Assembly: GCF_052118845.1 (NCBI RefSeq)
Contig: NZ_JBQKGJ010000018.1
Span: forward strand, 8,794-72,793
DNA: 64,000 bases
Origin: Bilifractor sp002394235
GTDB lineage: Bacteria; Bacillota; Clostridia; Lachnospirales; Lachnospiraceae
Reading direction: 5' to 3'
The notes beneath the pieces were generated by a model. It worked only from the letters and a program-made list of their open reading frames with translations, was not told the origin of the DNA and searched no databases. Shown here in pieces: positions 1-8,623 of the stretch. A program made the position numbers and the translations under genes. Each line of letters starts with the position of its first letter. Position 1 is the stretch's first letter.

Positions 1-276
1 GTTGAACAGAATGAAAATGACGGCAAGGATTGTGCCTGCCGCACAGAAGAACAGCTCGTTCAGCAGAAAGGTGCGCCCCTTTATCAGTCTTTTCGCCAGC
101 CATTTCAGATACAGTGTCTGGATGATTTCCAGCACAGCGATCAGAATGACCAGACGGTAGAATCCTTTTGGCGGAGGGAAATCTGCCCCCGCCATCAGAA
201 TAGCTGTCCAGCCAAAGAAAAACACGACAAACTCAATAACAAGAATCCATCTCCACCGTTTTCCTTTTATTTCCAC
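1..276 (-). CDS. Membrane protein, C-terminus cut by window edge
   Basis: I do not recognise this protein. Reading leftward from a GTG at 276 the frame stays open for 92 codons to the window edge. The GTG follows an AGGAGG by 11 nt. The start is basic (VEIKGKRWRW) and is followed by three strongly hydrophobic stretches (about residues 11-30, 42-57 and 75-92), separated by short loops including a PPPKGF turn. This is the look of a small integral membrane protein. It is followed on the same strand by nothing visible here; lgt lies upstream behind a terminator. Start choice is moderately secure, function unknown. Confidence 0.6.
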   Translation of the reverse strand, partial: MEIKGKRWRWILVIEFVVFFFGWTAILMAGADFPPPKGFYRLVILIAVLEIIQTLYLKWLAKRLIKGRTFLLNELFFCAAGTILAVIFILFN

Positions 277-393
277 CTTGCTTTCATCCTCCTCTTCTCA
301 CGAAAAATAATCGCCCGATTTCCCGGACCTGTTCTCTGGAAACAACTGAACAAACAACGTACCGGATACTACTGAACAAATAACGTAACGTTG

Positions 394-428
394 AAAAAAC
401 ACAGCCGGCTCTCAACCGGCTGTGTTTT
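394..428 (-). terminator. Intrinsic terminator after lgt
   Basis: A near-perfect inverted repeat, AAAACACAGCCGG with a 7-9 nt loop and CCGGCTGTGTTTT, lies 30 bp past the lgt stop. It has A-run and T-run on opposite sides, so it could work in both directions. Confidence 0.85.
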
Positions 429-459
429 AGCCAGGGATCAAAATCCCTGATCTTCGATT

Positions 460-1302
460 TCAATTATTCTTTTCCGCTTTCTTTGCTTTTTCTTCCTCTG
501 CATCCGCTGCATTTGCCTTCGCCCGGAAGGCTGCTCCGGGATCGTGTCTGCGAAGATAGAGCAGAATGATGATTCCCGCCGCAACCGTAAACAGTCCGAT
601 GAACTGAGAGGTTGACAGTGGCCCGACCTGTCCGCGGATCAGATCACCTCTCCAGAACTCCACGATGAAACGTCCGATGCTGTAGAGTGTCAGATACCAT
701 CCGGCAAGCTCTCCCTCTTTCTTCTTCCACTTCTTGTCATACAAAACCAGAAAAGCGAAAAGCAGAAAGTCACCCGCGCTCATGATCAGCTCGGTCGGCA
801 CCAGGTGCACGCCATTCGGTGCGTAATCCGAATGCGTGAATTCCAGATACAGCGGGCCATTGGTCTCCACGCCATAGCAACACCCCGCGAAAAAGCATCC
901 GATCCGTCCGAAGCCCTGTGCAAGGGCAACTGCCGGGAAGGCTACATCAAAATACAGCCAGACATTCAGCTTCTGCCACTTACAGTAGAGGATGCCGCCG
1001 AGAAGTCCTCCCAGCAGTCCTCCGAAGATCACCCAGCCGTTTGAAATCGCGTCGCTCAGGGTCAGTGTTCCGGACACAAGTTCCGGAATAATCGTTATGA
1101 TGTACAAAATCTTTGAACACAGGAAGCCAAAAACCACACAGGCAATGACCAGCCCGAAGATTTTATCCCTCTCTCTGGCGGTCATGCCCTTCTGCTTCGC
1201 TCTGTGTTCCGCGAGAAAATATGCGCAGATAATTCCGATCCCGATCATCAGACCGTAGGTGTGTACCGTAACCGGTCCGATTGAGAATAAATCGTTGTAC
1301 AA
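460..1302 (-). CDS. lgt: Prolipoprotein diacylglyceryl transferase
   Basis: Lgt moves diacylglyceryl from phosphatidylglycerol to the lipobox cysteine of prelipoproteins in the membrane, the first step of lipoprotein maturation. The 280-aa length fits the family. The N-terminus (MYNDLFSIGPVTVHTYG) is typical, and the Lgt signature is present as GRIGCFFAGCCYG near residues 133-145. At least six hydrophobic segments are visible. The start is a TTG with AAGGA about 10 nt upstream; the first ATG is at residue 19 and would cut off the conserved N-terminus. The C-terminal tail is Ala/Glu/Lys-rich and looks disordered. Its upstream neighbour is itself a lipoprotein, and three further lipoproteins lie in the window. 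Confidence 0.95.
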   Translation of the reverse strand: MYNDLFSIGPVTVHTYGLMIGIGIICAYFLAEHRAKQKGMTARERDKIFGLVIACVVFGFLCSKILYIITIIPELVSGTLTLSDAISNGWVIFGGLLGGLLGGILYCKWQKLNVWLYFDVAFPAVALAQGFGRIGCFFAGCCYGVETNGPLYLEFTHSDYAPNGVHLVPTELIMSAGDFLLFAFLVLYDKKWKKKEGELAGWYLTLYSIGRFIVEFWRGDLIRGQVGPLSTSQFIGLFTVAAGIIILLYLRRHDPGAAFRAKANAADAEEEKAKKAEKNN

Positions 1303-1427
1303 TTCTGTCCGTTCCTTTCTCTCCGTATATGCCTGCTGCCCGGCGCCGCAAATCTACAGGCATGCCGCTTCGTCGGTCTGCCGCGGCGTTCGCCCCCTGC
1401 TTCACACCCTGTGTAAGCGGATGTTAC

Positions 1428-2591
1428 TTATTGCCCGGAGGAAGATACCACTGAGCTGCCCGATGTTGCCGCTGAGGATGATGTTACAGAACTTCCTGAT
1501 ACAGCGGAAGATGACGATACAGATGAGGAAGCTACAAGCTCGGTATAAGCATCGGTGTCATTCACCTCAAGTTTCTTCCACGGGCTTTCCTCAACGACCT
1601 GTACGGCGTCCTTCCACTCCTGAAGCTTCTTGTTATAATTGGTCTGCTTTCTCTGCGATACGATGTCCTGTTTCTTGCTCTCGGTCGCATCTTTATCGAA
1701 GGTCTTGTCCATTCTCACCAGGTAGTAATAATCCCCGGTGTCGATCACTCCGTCATAGATCTCTCCATCAGAAAGGCTGTTCGCCGCGTCAATGACTGAA
1801 TCCGGCATTACCGTGTCGTCCGCGCCGTAGGAGTAGGTGGTGCACGCGATATTGGTGCTGTCCAGGTTGTTTGCCATCGTCTTCATATCGGCATTCGCGA
1901 CATCGCCGCTGTCCTTTACCTGCGTCAGAAGCTCTTCCAGCTCCTTCTTGTAGGTGGCCTTCTCATCATCCGTGGCATCTGTCGTCGTACCGGTGCTGCT
2001 GTCCGTCTTGGTCAGCGCAATACGCGCATACGTGATACTCGACTGCTTCGCCTCATCATCCGTGACGTTTGTATCCGTGTCTGCCGTCATCGGCTCAAAC
2101 ATCAGCTGCTGATAGGTCTGAAGCTCCAGGACCTCCTTGATGTTATCCTGGGAAACTCCCATCTTGTCCAGCTTCTTCTGGTTCTTCTCATAAGTCGTCT
2201 TCGCCGCGTCCTCGATCTGTGTCGCCAGCTCGTCCGGAATGGTTACGCTGTAATCCGAAGCGTGCGCGCGCAGCAGAACATCCTGAACGATTGTGTCCTT
2301 GACGGAGTTCTTGAGGTTATCTCCATACGTCATGGCATCCTGTGAACTGGTTGCCGCTGAATACTGGTTGCTCCAGAACGTACCGGAAGACAGTCCGTAC
2401 TGCTTCAGCATATAGGTCGTAGATGCCTGCTGGTATCTCAGGAAAAATCCAGCCGTACCGAGGCTGACCTTCTCGTCTCCAACTGCCAAGGCAGTCTTTG
2501 TGCCATCAACTTTTCCGCATCCCGCAAATACAGAGACCATCATAGCCATCGCCAGAACTCCGCACAGAGATGCCTTCTTAAACTTGTTCAT
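1428..2591 (-). CDS. PrsA/SurA-like peptidyl-prolyl isomerase lipoprotein
   Basis: This looks like an extracytoplasmic foldase that helps secreted proteins fold. The 387-aa protein starts MNKFKKASLCG and has a signal peptide ending in the lipobox VFAGC, with Cys25 as lipid site. A SurA_N-like helical part is followed by a parvulin-like region around residues 190-320 (ITYARIAL, SLSDGEIYDGVIDTGDYYYLVRM). The isomerase core is weakly conserved, so it may act only as a chaperone. The C-terminal 35 residues are almost all Ser/Val/Ala and probably form a linker. I set the start at the ATG preceded by GGAGG at 8 nt rather than the upstream in-frame codon. It lies between lgt and mfd. Confidence 0.85.
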   Translation of the reverse strand: MNKFKKASLCGVLAMAMMVSVFAGCGKVDGTKTALAVGDEKVSLGTAGFFLRYQQASTTYMLKQYGLSSGTFWSNQYSAATSSQDAMTYGDNLKNSVKDTIVQDVLLRAHASDYSVTIPDELATQIEDAAKTTYEKNQKKLDKMGVSQDNIKEVLELQTYQQLMFEPMTADTDTNVTDDEAKQSSITYARIALTKTDSSTGTTTDATDDEKATYKKELEELLTQVKDSGDVANADMKTMANNLDSTNIACTTYSYGADDTVMPDSVIDAANSLSDGEIYDGVIDTGDYYYLVRMDKTFDKDATESKKQDIVSQRKQTNYNKKLQEWKDAVQVVEESPWKKLEVNDTDAYTELVASSSVSSSSAVSGSSVTSSSAATSGSSVVSSSGQ

Positions 2592-2786
2592 TACCGATTC
2601 CTCCGAATCATCCATACTTTATCGAACCCTTCACACGCAACAGATAAGGCAATGCTTTAAACCCCTGCCTTTCATGCCTGCTGTGAAAAGTAACACTATT
2701 CCGGTGCCCGTCTTCCACGGCACCAATGTTTAAATTATATACTCAATGCCGAAGCAGGGCAACTTGAAATTCCACATTTCACAACC
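2592..2786. other. Upstream region of the PrsA-like gene
   Basis: Between the PrsA-like gene and the repeat tail of mfd I see the ribosome binding site and AT-rich stretches but no confident promoter hexamers, terminator or small gene. Confidence 0.4.
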
Positions 2787-2984
2787 GCCCTGCATCGAAG
2801 CCCCCTGCATCGAAGCGGATCTTCTGCAGCTTCTCTGCAAAATTCATCAATGCTCATTCTGCGAACCTTTTCCCGCATCGAGCCGAATCCTTCTGCAGCC
2901 TCTCTGCAGAATTCGTTAATGCTCATTCTGCGCACTGTCCCCTGCATCGAGCCGGATCTTCTGCAGTTCCTCTGTAAAGGCAGT
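2787..2984 (-). repeat. 69-bp tandem copies of the mfd 3' end
   Basis: The last 69 bp of mfd, stop codon included, are followed by a diverged second copy (2847-2915) and a partial third copy. The string AATGCTCATTCTGCG recurs at 2918 and 2849, exactly 69 bp apart. The unit is 23 codons, so each copy keeps the mfd frame and ends with the same Gln-Asn-Glu-His-stop. Confidence 0.9.
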
Positions 2985-5900
2985 CATCGCCTTCCGGATC
3001 CTCTCAAAGCGTCTGTCTGATGCCTTCCGCAGGACATAAGAGAAGTAAGGCTTCGCCCCCGCCTTGAAGAAGAGACGGTTCCGGAACTGCTCTTGCTCCA
3101 GAATTCGCGGAATCTTCGCGGCATTGATCCCGGCCTGCGGGTAAAGAGTGATCCGGACCTCATCTCTGGTCTGCTTGATCTCGGAGATATAAGCCCTGTG
3201 CGCCTCTGCCTTCAGGAGCGCCACGCTGACAAGATTCATGACCGACTCCGGCGGTTCTCCGTAACGGTCCAGAAGCTCGCTAATCATCTCATCCGCCTCC
3301 TCATGCGTCTCGATCCCTGCGATTCTCTTATAGATATCCAGCTTCTGTCCCTCCTCCGGGATGTAGCTCTCAGGGATAAAGGCATCCACGGACAGATCAA
3401 TCGTCGTCTCGAATTCCGCCTCTTCTCTTCCGCCCTTTGCCTCACGGACAGCCTCATTGAGCATTTTGCAGTACAGATCGTAGCCGACCGACTCCATATG
3501 GCCGGACTGCTCAGCTCCCAGAAGATTTCCGGCACCGCGGATTTCCAGATCCCGCATGGCGATCTTCACGCCGCTTCCGAGCTCCGTGAACTCACGGATC
3601 GCGTGAAGCCGCTTCTCCGCATCCTCCCTGAGCATCTTGTTCCTGCGATACATCAAAAAAGCATAGGCGTTGCGGTTTGACCTTCCGACCCTCCCGCGAA
3701 GCTGATACAGCTGCGAAAGTCCCAGCCGGTCCGCGTCGCAGACGATCAGTGTGTTGACATTTGAGATATCCATTCCGGTCTCAATGATCGTCGTGGACAC
3801 CAGCACGTCAATATCGCCGTTGATGAACTGGTACATGATTTTTTCCAGCTCATTCTCCTTCATCTTCCCGTGCGCATAGGCCACAGAGGCATCCGGCACC
3901 AGTTCCTGAATCCTTACCGCCATATCCGCGATCCCGTTCACGCGGTTGTAGACAAAAAATACCTGACCGTCTCTGGCAAGTTCCCGGCTGATCGCCTCCC
4001 TCACCAGTTCCTCGTCATATTCCATCACGTAGGTCTGGATCGGCATGCGGTCCAGCGGCGGCTCCTCCAGAACACTCATGTCCCGGATGCCGATCAGGCT
4101 CATATGGAGCGTCCTCGGTATCGGCGTTGCCGTCAGGGTAAGCACATCCACGTTCCGCTTCATCTGCTTGATTTTTTCCTTATGGGTCACACCGAACCGC
4201 TGCTCCTCATCGACGATCAGCAATCCGAGATCCTTGAACGTGATATCCTTCGACAGCACGCGGTGGGTTCCGATCAGAATGTCCACCATTCCCTTGCGAA
4301 CCGCCTCAATGGTCTTCTTCTGCTGGGCAGATGTCCGAAAACGGCTCAGCATATCGATCCGGACAGGAAAATCCTTCATTCGCTGGGTAAAGGTATTAAA
4401 ATGCTGCTGCGCAAGTATTGTCGTCGGACACAGGAGAACGACCTGCTTGTTCTCCTGCACAGCCTTGAAGGCGGCGCGGATCGCGATCTCGGTCTTCCCG
4501 TAACCGACATCGCCGCAGATCAGGCGGTCCATGGCCTTGCTGCTCTCCATATCCCGCTTCGTGTCCTCGATTGCCTGAAGCTGATCCTCCGTCTCTTCGA
4601 ACGGGAACATCTCCTCAAACTCTCTCTGCCACTCCGTGTCCGGTCCGTACTGATACCCCTCCGTTCTCTCACGGGAGGCATACAGAGCCACCAGCTCCTT
4701 CGCGATATTTTTTACCGCGCCCCGGACCCTGCTCCTGGTCTTTGACCATTCCCTGCCTCCGAGCGTATTAATTTTGGCTTTTCTTCCGCTTCCGGCTTCT
4801 CCTCCGGAATACTTCTGCAGGGAGTCCAGCTGCGTGGCGAGCACGTAAAGATTGCTTCCGCCCGCATATTCGATCTTGATATAATCCTTCGCGACACGGT
4901 CGACAACCACCTTCTCGATCCCCCGGTAAATGCCGAGACCATGGTTCTCGTGCACCACATAATCTCCGACGGTGAGATCCGCAAAGCTCCGGATCTTCCC
5001 GGCGCCGCTGCTGTCGGCTTTTTTTCTTCGCTTCCTGCGTTTTTCTGCTCCAAAGATATCCGACTCCGTGATGAGCACAAACTTCTGCAGCGGATATTCA
5101 AATCCCTTGCCGATATTTCCCCTGGTGACCATGATCTCGTCCGCGGAGATCTCACGGTCCGCATCCTCACTGAAAAAAGCCGGAAGCCCTTCTTCTACGA
5201 GATTCTCCGCAAGTCTTTTTCCTCTCGTCCTCGAAGCGGACAGCAGCACCGCCCGATAATGATTTTTCCGGTAATTCTTCAGATCATTGACCAGCATCGG
5301 AAACTGGTTGTTGTAGGAGCTGACCGACCGCACAGTCACTGAGACCCGCTCCCCGATCTCCAGAGGGAGATGATGCTGTTCCATCAGAGACAGAACCACA
5401 CAGCTCTTCCGGCTGAGATTATAGCCCAGCTGCTCTTCCGTCAGCATGCGGTTCGCCTCAAAACTGGTTATCCGCCCCTCCTCGATCCGGTGCTTCATCG
5501 CCTCCTGATACTCACCGGCAATCGCCCCGGCGTTCTCAAACAGTCTCGCTGGCTCATCCAGGAAAAAAACGCTTCCCTCGGGGAAGTAGTCGATGAAGGT
5601 ATCCGTCAGTCTCCGGTAAAATGCTCTCGCCTTCTCCGCCCGCTGACCGTCTTCGCCGCTTTCCGCCTGAATCTCCGCAGCGCCGGTTCCAGATCCATAT
5701 ATACCGCCTCCGACGCTCTCCTCGCGAAGCGCGTCATCGTCCCGTCCGATTTCCTCAATGGCCGGATAAATCGTGATCTCCTCCAGATTGCTGTCGATGG
5801 ATCTCTGCGTCTCCGCGTCAAAGCTGCGGATCGAATCCACCTGATTGTCCCAGAGCTCAATCCGCCACGGATCCTCTTCCGTCAGAGGGAATACATCGAT

Positions 5901-6434
5901 GATATCTCCGCGGACGGCGAACTGCCCGGACGCCTCCGTCTGTCCGACTCTCTCGTATCCCATCTCCGCAAGCCTGCGGCTCAGCTCCTGAATGTCAATC
6001 TCACTGTCGCTCCGGATCGTCACGGCAGCTTTTCGGAGCACGTCAAGAGGCAGAAGATAGTCCATGCATCCCCCTGTCGAGGTAATCACCATGACATTCT
6101 TCTGCTCAATCAGCGCTTTTATTACCTGCATCCTCTGTTTTGTCAGCAGGTTTCCCGATACATCCGCCTGGTAGAAAATCAGGTCTCTTCTCGGAAAATA
6201 CATGACATCCGGATTGAAGAGTCTGAAATCCTCGTACAGCGCCCTTGCCTTCAGCTCATTCTCCGCAATCAGCAGAGCACCCGGCCTTCCCTCGGCGAGC
6301 CCCGCGGCAATATGCGCCTTCTGAGAATCCAGACAGCCGGAAATCTCAATTGCTTTGCCGTCGGATCCAATCTTCTTCTTCAGATCCTCGAAACCGGCCA
6401 TCATCTCCAGCGGCTGTTTCAATGCCTCAATCAT
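2916..6434 (-). CDS. mfd: Transcription-repair coupling factor Mfd
   Basis: Mfd is a DNA translocase that removes RNA polymerase stalled at lesions and recruits UvrA. The 1172-aa length is usual. Domains in order are a UvrB-like N-terminal module; a CarD-like RNA polymerase interaction domain near residues 490-560 (VGDYVVHENHGLGIYRG); the helicase core with Walker A GDVGYGKTEIA near 645 and DEEQRFGV near 740; motif VI around LRGRVGRSNR; and the C-terminal TRCF domain from about 1000. A non-conserved Gly/Glu/Ala-rich insert (EESVGGGIYGSGTGAA) lies in the N-terminal third. I start at MIEALKQ, 29 bp after the pth stop, with a purine-rich leader; the longer frame overlaps pth. It is probably cotranscribed with pth. 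Confidence 0.97.
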   Translation of the reverse strand: MIEALKQPLEMMAGFEDLKKKIGSDGKAIEISGCLDSQKAHIAAGLAEGRPGALLIAENELKARALYEDFRLFNPDVMYFPRRDLIFYQADVSGNLLTKQRMQVIKALIEQKNVMVITSTGGCMDYLLPLDVLRKAAVTIRSDSEIDIQELSRRLAEMGYERVGQTEASGQFAVRGDIIDVFPLTEEDPWRIELWDNQVDSIRSFDAETQRSIDSNLEEITIYPAIEEIGRDDDALREESVGGGIYGSGTGAAEIQAESGEDGQRAEKARAFYRRLTDTFIDYFPEGSVFFLDEPARLFENAGAIAGEYQEAMKHRIEEGRITSFEANRMLTEEQLGYNLSRKSCVVLSLMEQHHLPLEIGERVSVTVRSVSSYNNQFPMLVNDLKNYRKNHYRAVLLSASRTRGKRLAENLVEEGLPAFFSEDADREISADEIMVTRGNIGKGFEYPLQKFVLITESDIFGAEKRRKRRKKADSSGAGKIRSFADLTVGDYVVHENHGLGIYRGIEKVVVDRVAKDYIKIEYAGGSNLYVLATQLDSLQKYSGGEAGSGRKAKINTLGGREWSKTRSRVRGAVKNIAKELVALYASRERTEGYQYGPDTEWQREFEEMFPFEETEDQLQAIEDTKRDMESSKAMDRLICGDVGYGKTEIAIRAAFKAVQENKQVVLLCPTTILAQQHFNTFTQRMKDFPVRIDMLSRFRTSAQQKKTIEAVRKGMVDILIGTHRVLSKDITFKDLGLLIVDEEQRFGVTHKEKIKQMKRNVDVLTLTATPIPRTLHMSLIGIRDMSVLEEPPLDRMPIQTYVMEYDEELVREAISRELARDGQVFFVYNRVNGIADMAVRIQELVPDASVAYAHGKMKENELEKIMYQFINGDIDVLVSTTIIETGMDISNVNTLIVCDADRLGLSQLYQLRGRVGRSNRNAYAFLMYRRNKMLREDAEKRLHAIREFTELGSGVKIAMRDLEIRGAGNLLGAEQSGHMESVGYDLYCKMLNEAVREAKGGREEAEFETTIDLSVDAFIPESYIPEEGQKLDIYKRIAGIETHEEADEMISELLDRYGEPPESVMNLVSVALLKAEAHRAYISEIKQTRDEVRITLYPQAGINAAKIPRILEQEQFRNRLFFKAGAKPYFSYVLRKASDRRFERIRKAMTAFTEELQKIRLDAGDSAQNEH

Positions 6435-6462
6435 ACTGTTCTTCTCTTTCTCTTTTCTCCAT

Positions 6463-7041
6463 TCATTTGTTCCTGCGGTTCTGATTGTATGTCCCCATGG
6501 CCTTGTCAATATCGCCCTGCAGAATCATCTCGACCGCATCCGCGGCATCCCGGATCGACGCATCAACCGTCTCTCTCACCGCTCCGGGAAACGGAGCCAG
6601 AACGTAATCCGCCAGATCCCAGTGCTCCGGCTTTGCGCCGATCCCCACACGGATTCGCGCGAACCGGTCGGTTCCGAGACACTGAATGATGTTCTTCATG
6701 CCATTATGCCCCCCGGCGCTCCCCTTCTTCCGGATTCGAAGCTGACCGGGCTCCAGATCGATGTCATCATATATGACGATCAGCTGTGTCTCCGGATCAA
6801 TTTTGTAGTAATGCACATACTCCTGTATGGCCTCACCGGACAGATTCATATAGGTAAGAGGCTTGATCAGGATTGCCTTTTCTCCGCCAATCACGGCCTT
6901 GCCGTACATAGCCTTCATCGAAAGCCCTGAGGACGGCACATTATAACGGTCCGCCAGCTCGGTGATGACGTCAAAACCCATATTGTGCTTCGTACCGTCA
7001 TATTTTCTTCCTGGATTTCCCAGTCCTGCTATCAGATACAT
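6463..7041 (-). CDS. pth: Peptidyl-tRNA hydrolase
   Basis: Pth cleaves peptidyl-tRNA that falls off the ribosome and so recycles tRNA. All hallmarks are visible in 192 aa: GLGNPG at residues 7-12, the catalytic His in TKHNMGF, and YDDIDLEPGQLRIR with SAGGHNGMKN around 90-115. The ATG start follows GGGGAG at 6 nt. The 41 bp around this start, with ribosome binding site and first codons, are repeated twice just upstream, giving two decoy starts (see 7032-7123). The mfd gene follows 29 bp downstream on the same strand. Confidence 0.97.
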   Translation of the reverse strand: MYLIAGLGNPGRKYDGTKHNMGFDVITELADRYNVPSSGLSMKAMYGKAVIGGEKAILIKPLTYMNLSGEAIQEYVHYYKIDPETQLIVIYDDIDLEPGQLRIRKKGSAGGHNGMKNIIQCLGTDRFARIRVGIGAKPEHWDLADYVLAPFPGAVRETVDASIRDAADAVEMILQGDIDKAMGTYNQNRRNK

Positions 7042-7143
7042 AATTTTCTCCCCGAATTTCCCAGCCCTGCTGTCAGATACATGATTTTCTCGCCGAATTT
7101 CCCAGCCCTGCTGTCAGATACATGATTTTCTCCCTGTTTCTTC
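7021..7143 (-). repeat. 41-bp triplication of the pth start region
   Basis: The motif CAGYCCTGCTRTCAGATACA recurs at 7021, 7062 and 7103, so three 41-bp copies lie head to tail. Each carries a purine-rich ribosome binding site, an ATG and the first codons of pth. Copies 2 and 3 match each other better than they match the gene copy. Confidence 0.95.
7032..7123 (-). other. Two overlapping 16-codon minigenes upstream of pth
   Basis: Because the repeat is 41 bp (not a multiple of 3), each upstream ATG opens a short frame. The first (7123 to 7073) encodes MYLTAGLGNSARKSCI and stops 10 nt past the second ATG. The second (7082 to 7032) encodes MYLTAGLGNSGRKLCI and stops 10 nt past the pth ATG. Upstream sites are AGGGAG, GGCGAG and, for pth, GGGGAG, all with the same spacing. 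Translation of these peptides is an inference from the sequence. Confidence 0.5.
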
Positions 7144-7274
7144 ACAATACAGACACAGCCGGCAGCCCGCCAGAAGCGGGTCCCCGGTTCATGTCTGTAA
7201 GCTGTTCTGTTTCATCGGATCACACAGACAGCTGAGAGCTCATGTCAATGCTCTTCCTATGCTGCCAATGACTC

Positions 7275-7500
7275 CGCAGCCTTGATCAAAATACACCATC
7301 CAGGCTGCCGGCCGCTCTCTGTTAGTTAAATACAACGTCCAGGTTGCCGGCTGCTCCGCGGCTTTCTGCTAGTTGAAATACACCGTCCAGACTGCCGGCC
7401 GCTTCGCGGCCTTTAGTTGAAATACACCGTCTCGACTGCCGGCGGCTCCGCGGCCTTTAGTTGAAATACACCGTCTCGACTGCCGGCGGCTCCGCGGCCT
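7275..7500 (-). repeat. 44-bp tandem copies of the CobW-like gene's 3' end
   Basis: The last 44 bp of the gene at 7457 recur downstream of its stop at 7413, 7369 and, at 47 bp spacing, 7322, with a faint fifth copy near 7280. The copy next to the gene is nearly identical and copies decay with distance. The copies include the stop codon and the codons for VETVYFN. The rest of the pth-to-CobW gap (7144-7274) holds nothing I can name. Confidence 0.92.
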
Positions 7501-8413
7501 TGATCGTGATCGCCTGGAATACCGGCTCCTCTTCCTGCGCCATCGGTACGAACTTATAATCGACCCTCGCCGTCAGCTGCACCCAGCTTCCCTCGGTCAG
7601 CTTCGCGGCGTTCTTACTGTGACACAGATAGCCGATGTACTGCATATCCGCCGCGCAGCACGTCATCGCCGTGCGCGCCGGCATGAAGAAGTCCGCTCCG
7701 GCCTCCCGGCTCTTCAGCACCATGCCCTTGAAGCGTACTTTTTTCCCCTTGTAGCGATCCGGATTATCCTGAAGATCCACGAAGAATATTCCGTAGTCCA
7801 CATCATCAATATCGATAATATCCTGATCCAGATCATAGGGAACCGAATCCTCAAAGATATCCACCGGCTGTCCGTCCACATCCAGGAACTGCACATCACA
7901 GCCCGGATTCACTACCTTAAAGCTCCGGCGGAAATTGGAGAGCGGCATGTCTCTCTTGCAGCGATTAAACAGCACCATATCCGCCTGCCGACTCATCTCC
8001 GCGAACAGAGACTTCATGTTGGTCTGATAGACCTGGAAGGTAGACGCATCCACTATCACGATCTGCTGTACAATGCCCCATCCCCTGGGAAGCCGCATCT
8101 GCCAGAGCTTGTCCACGCTCCACAGCGGGTTGAATTCGATAATCACACGCTCCGGGCTGTATTTTCTCTGAAACGCCCGAAGGTTCTCATAGCTGAACTG
8201 CTCTTGTTCATCGATCGTCTCGATCACTGTATTGTACTTCAGCAGTTCCTTTTCATCGTATTCCTCTTCCCCTTCCTCTGTATTGATCAGAAGGGTCGGC
8301 CCGTCGATCTGGAAATAATCCTGGGCAATCGTAAAATTCAGGAAAGATGTCTTTCCACTTTCCAGAAATCCCGTGATCAGATAAATCGGGACTTCGATTT
8401 CATTCTCATCCAT
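7457..8413 (-). CDS. CobW/COG0523-type GTPase fused to a TIGR03943-like domain
   Basis: The first 200 residues are a G3E-family GTPase with Walker A GFLESGKTS at residues 15-23; this family hands metal, often zinc, to target proteins. The usual CxCC metal motif after the first strand is absent. From about residue 205 the sequence changes to a domain like the C-terminal half of the YcgQ/TIGR03943 family (RYKGKKVRFKGMVLK, then ARTAMTCCAAD and GYLC), with three cysteines that could bind metal. So this may be a chaperone with its own acceptor-like domain. Total 318 aa. The ribosome binding site is weak (AGAAAG). It lies downstream of a second, His-rich CobW gene. Confidence 0.8.
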   Translation of the reverse strand: MDENEIEVPIYLITGFLESGKTSFLNFTIAQDYFQIDGPTLLINTEEGEEEYDEKELLKYNTVIETIDEQEQFSYENLRAFQRKYSPERVIIEFNPLWSVDKLWQMRLPRGWGIVQQIVIVDASTFQVYQTNMKSLFAEMSRQADMVLFNRCKRDMPLSNFRRSFKVVNPGCDVQFLDVDGQPVDIFEDSVPYDLDQDIIDIDDVDYGIFFVDLQDNPDRYKGKKVRFKGMVLKSREAGADFFMPARTAMTCCAADMQYIGYLCHSKNAAKLTEGSWVQLTARVDYKFVPMAQEEEPVFQAITIKAAEPPAVETVYFN

Positions 8414-8623
8414 AGTTTTAACTTTCTATACTATATGTAATGTATGTATCACAAATCTCCATCTGTTTTCGTATCTCCCTATCGGCTGCCAGATCCGGGT
8501 GCAATCCTATATTGCCTGCCCGATCCGGGTACAACCCAATATTGCCTGCCCGATAAGGAAAAACTGAGTTTGTTTCGGCATTCATCCACGTCCATGCGCC
8601 GCTTCGCATACTTTGGACACGGA

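Noticed and set aside
2735..2947. 70-codon minus-strand frame with a repeated MSIxEFCREAAE motif
   Set aside because: The motif is the +1 reading of the 69-bp mfd-end repeat, with no start signal.
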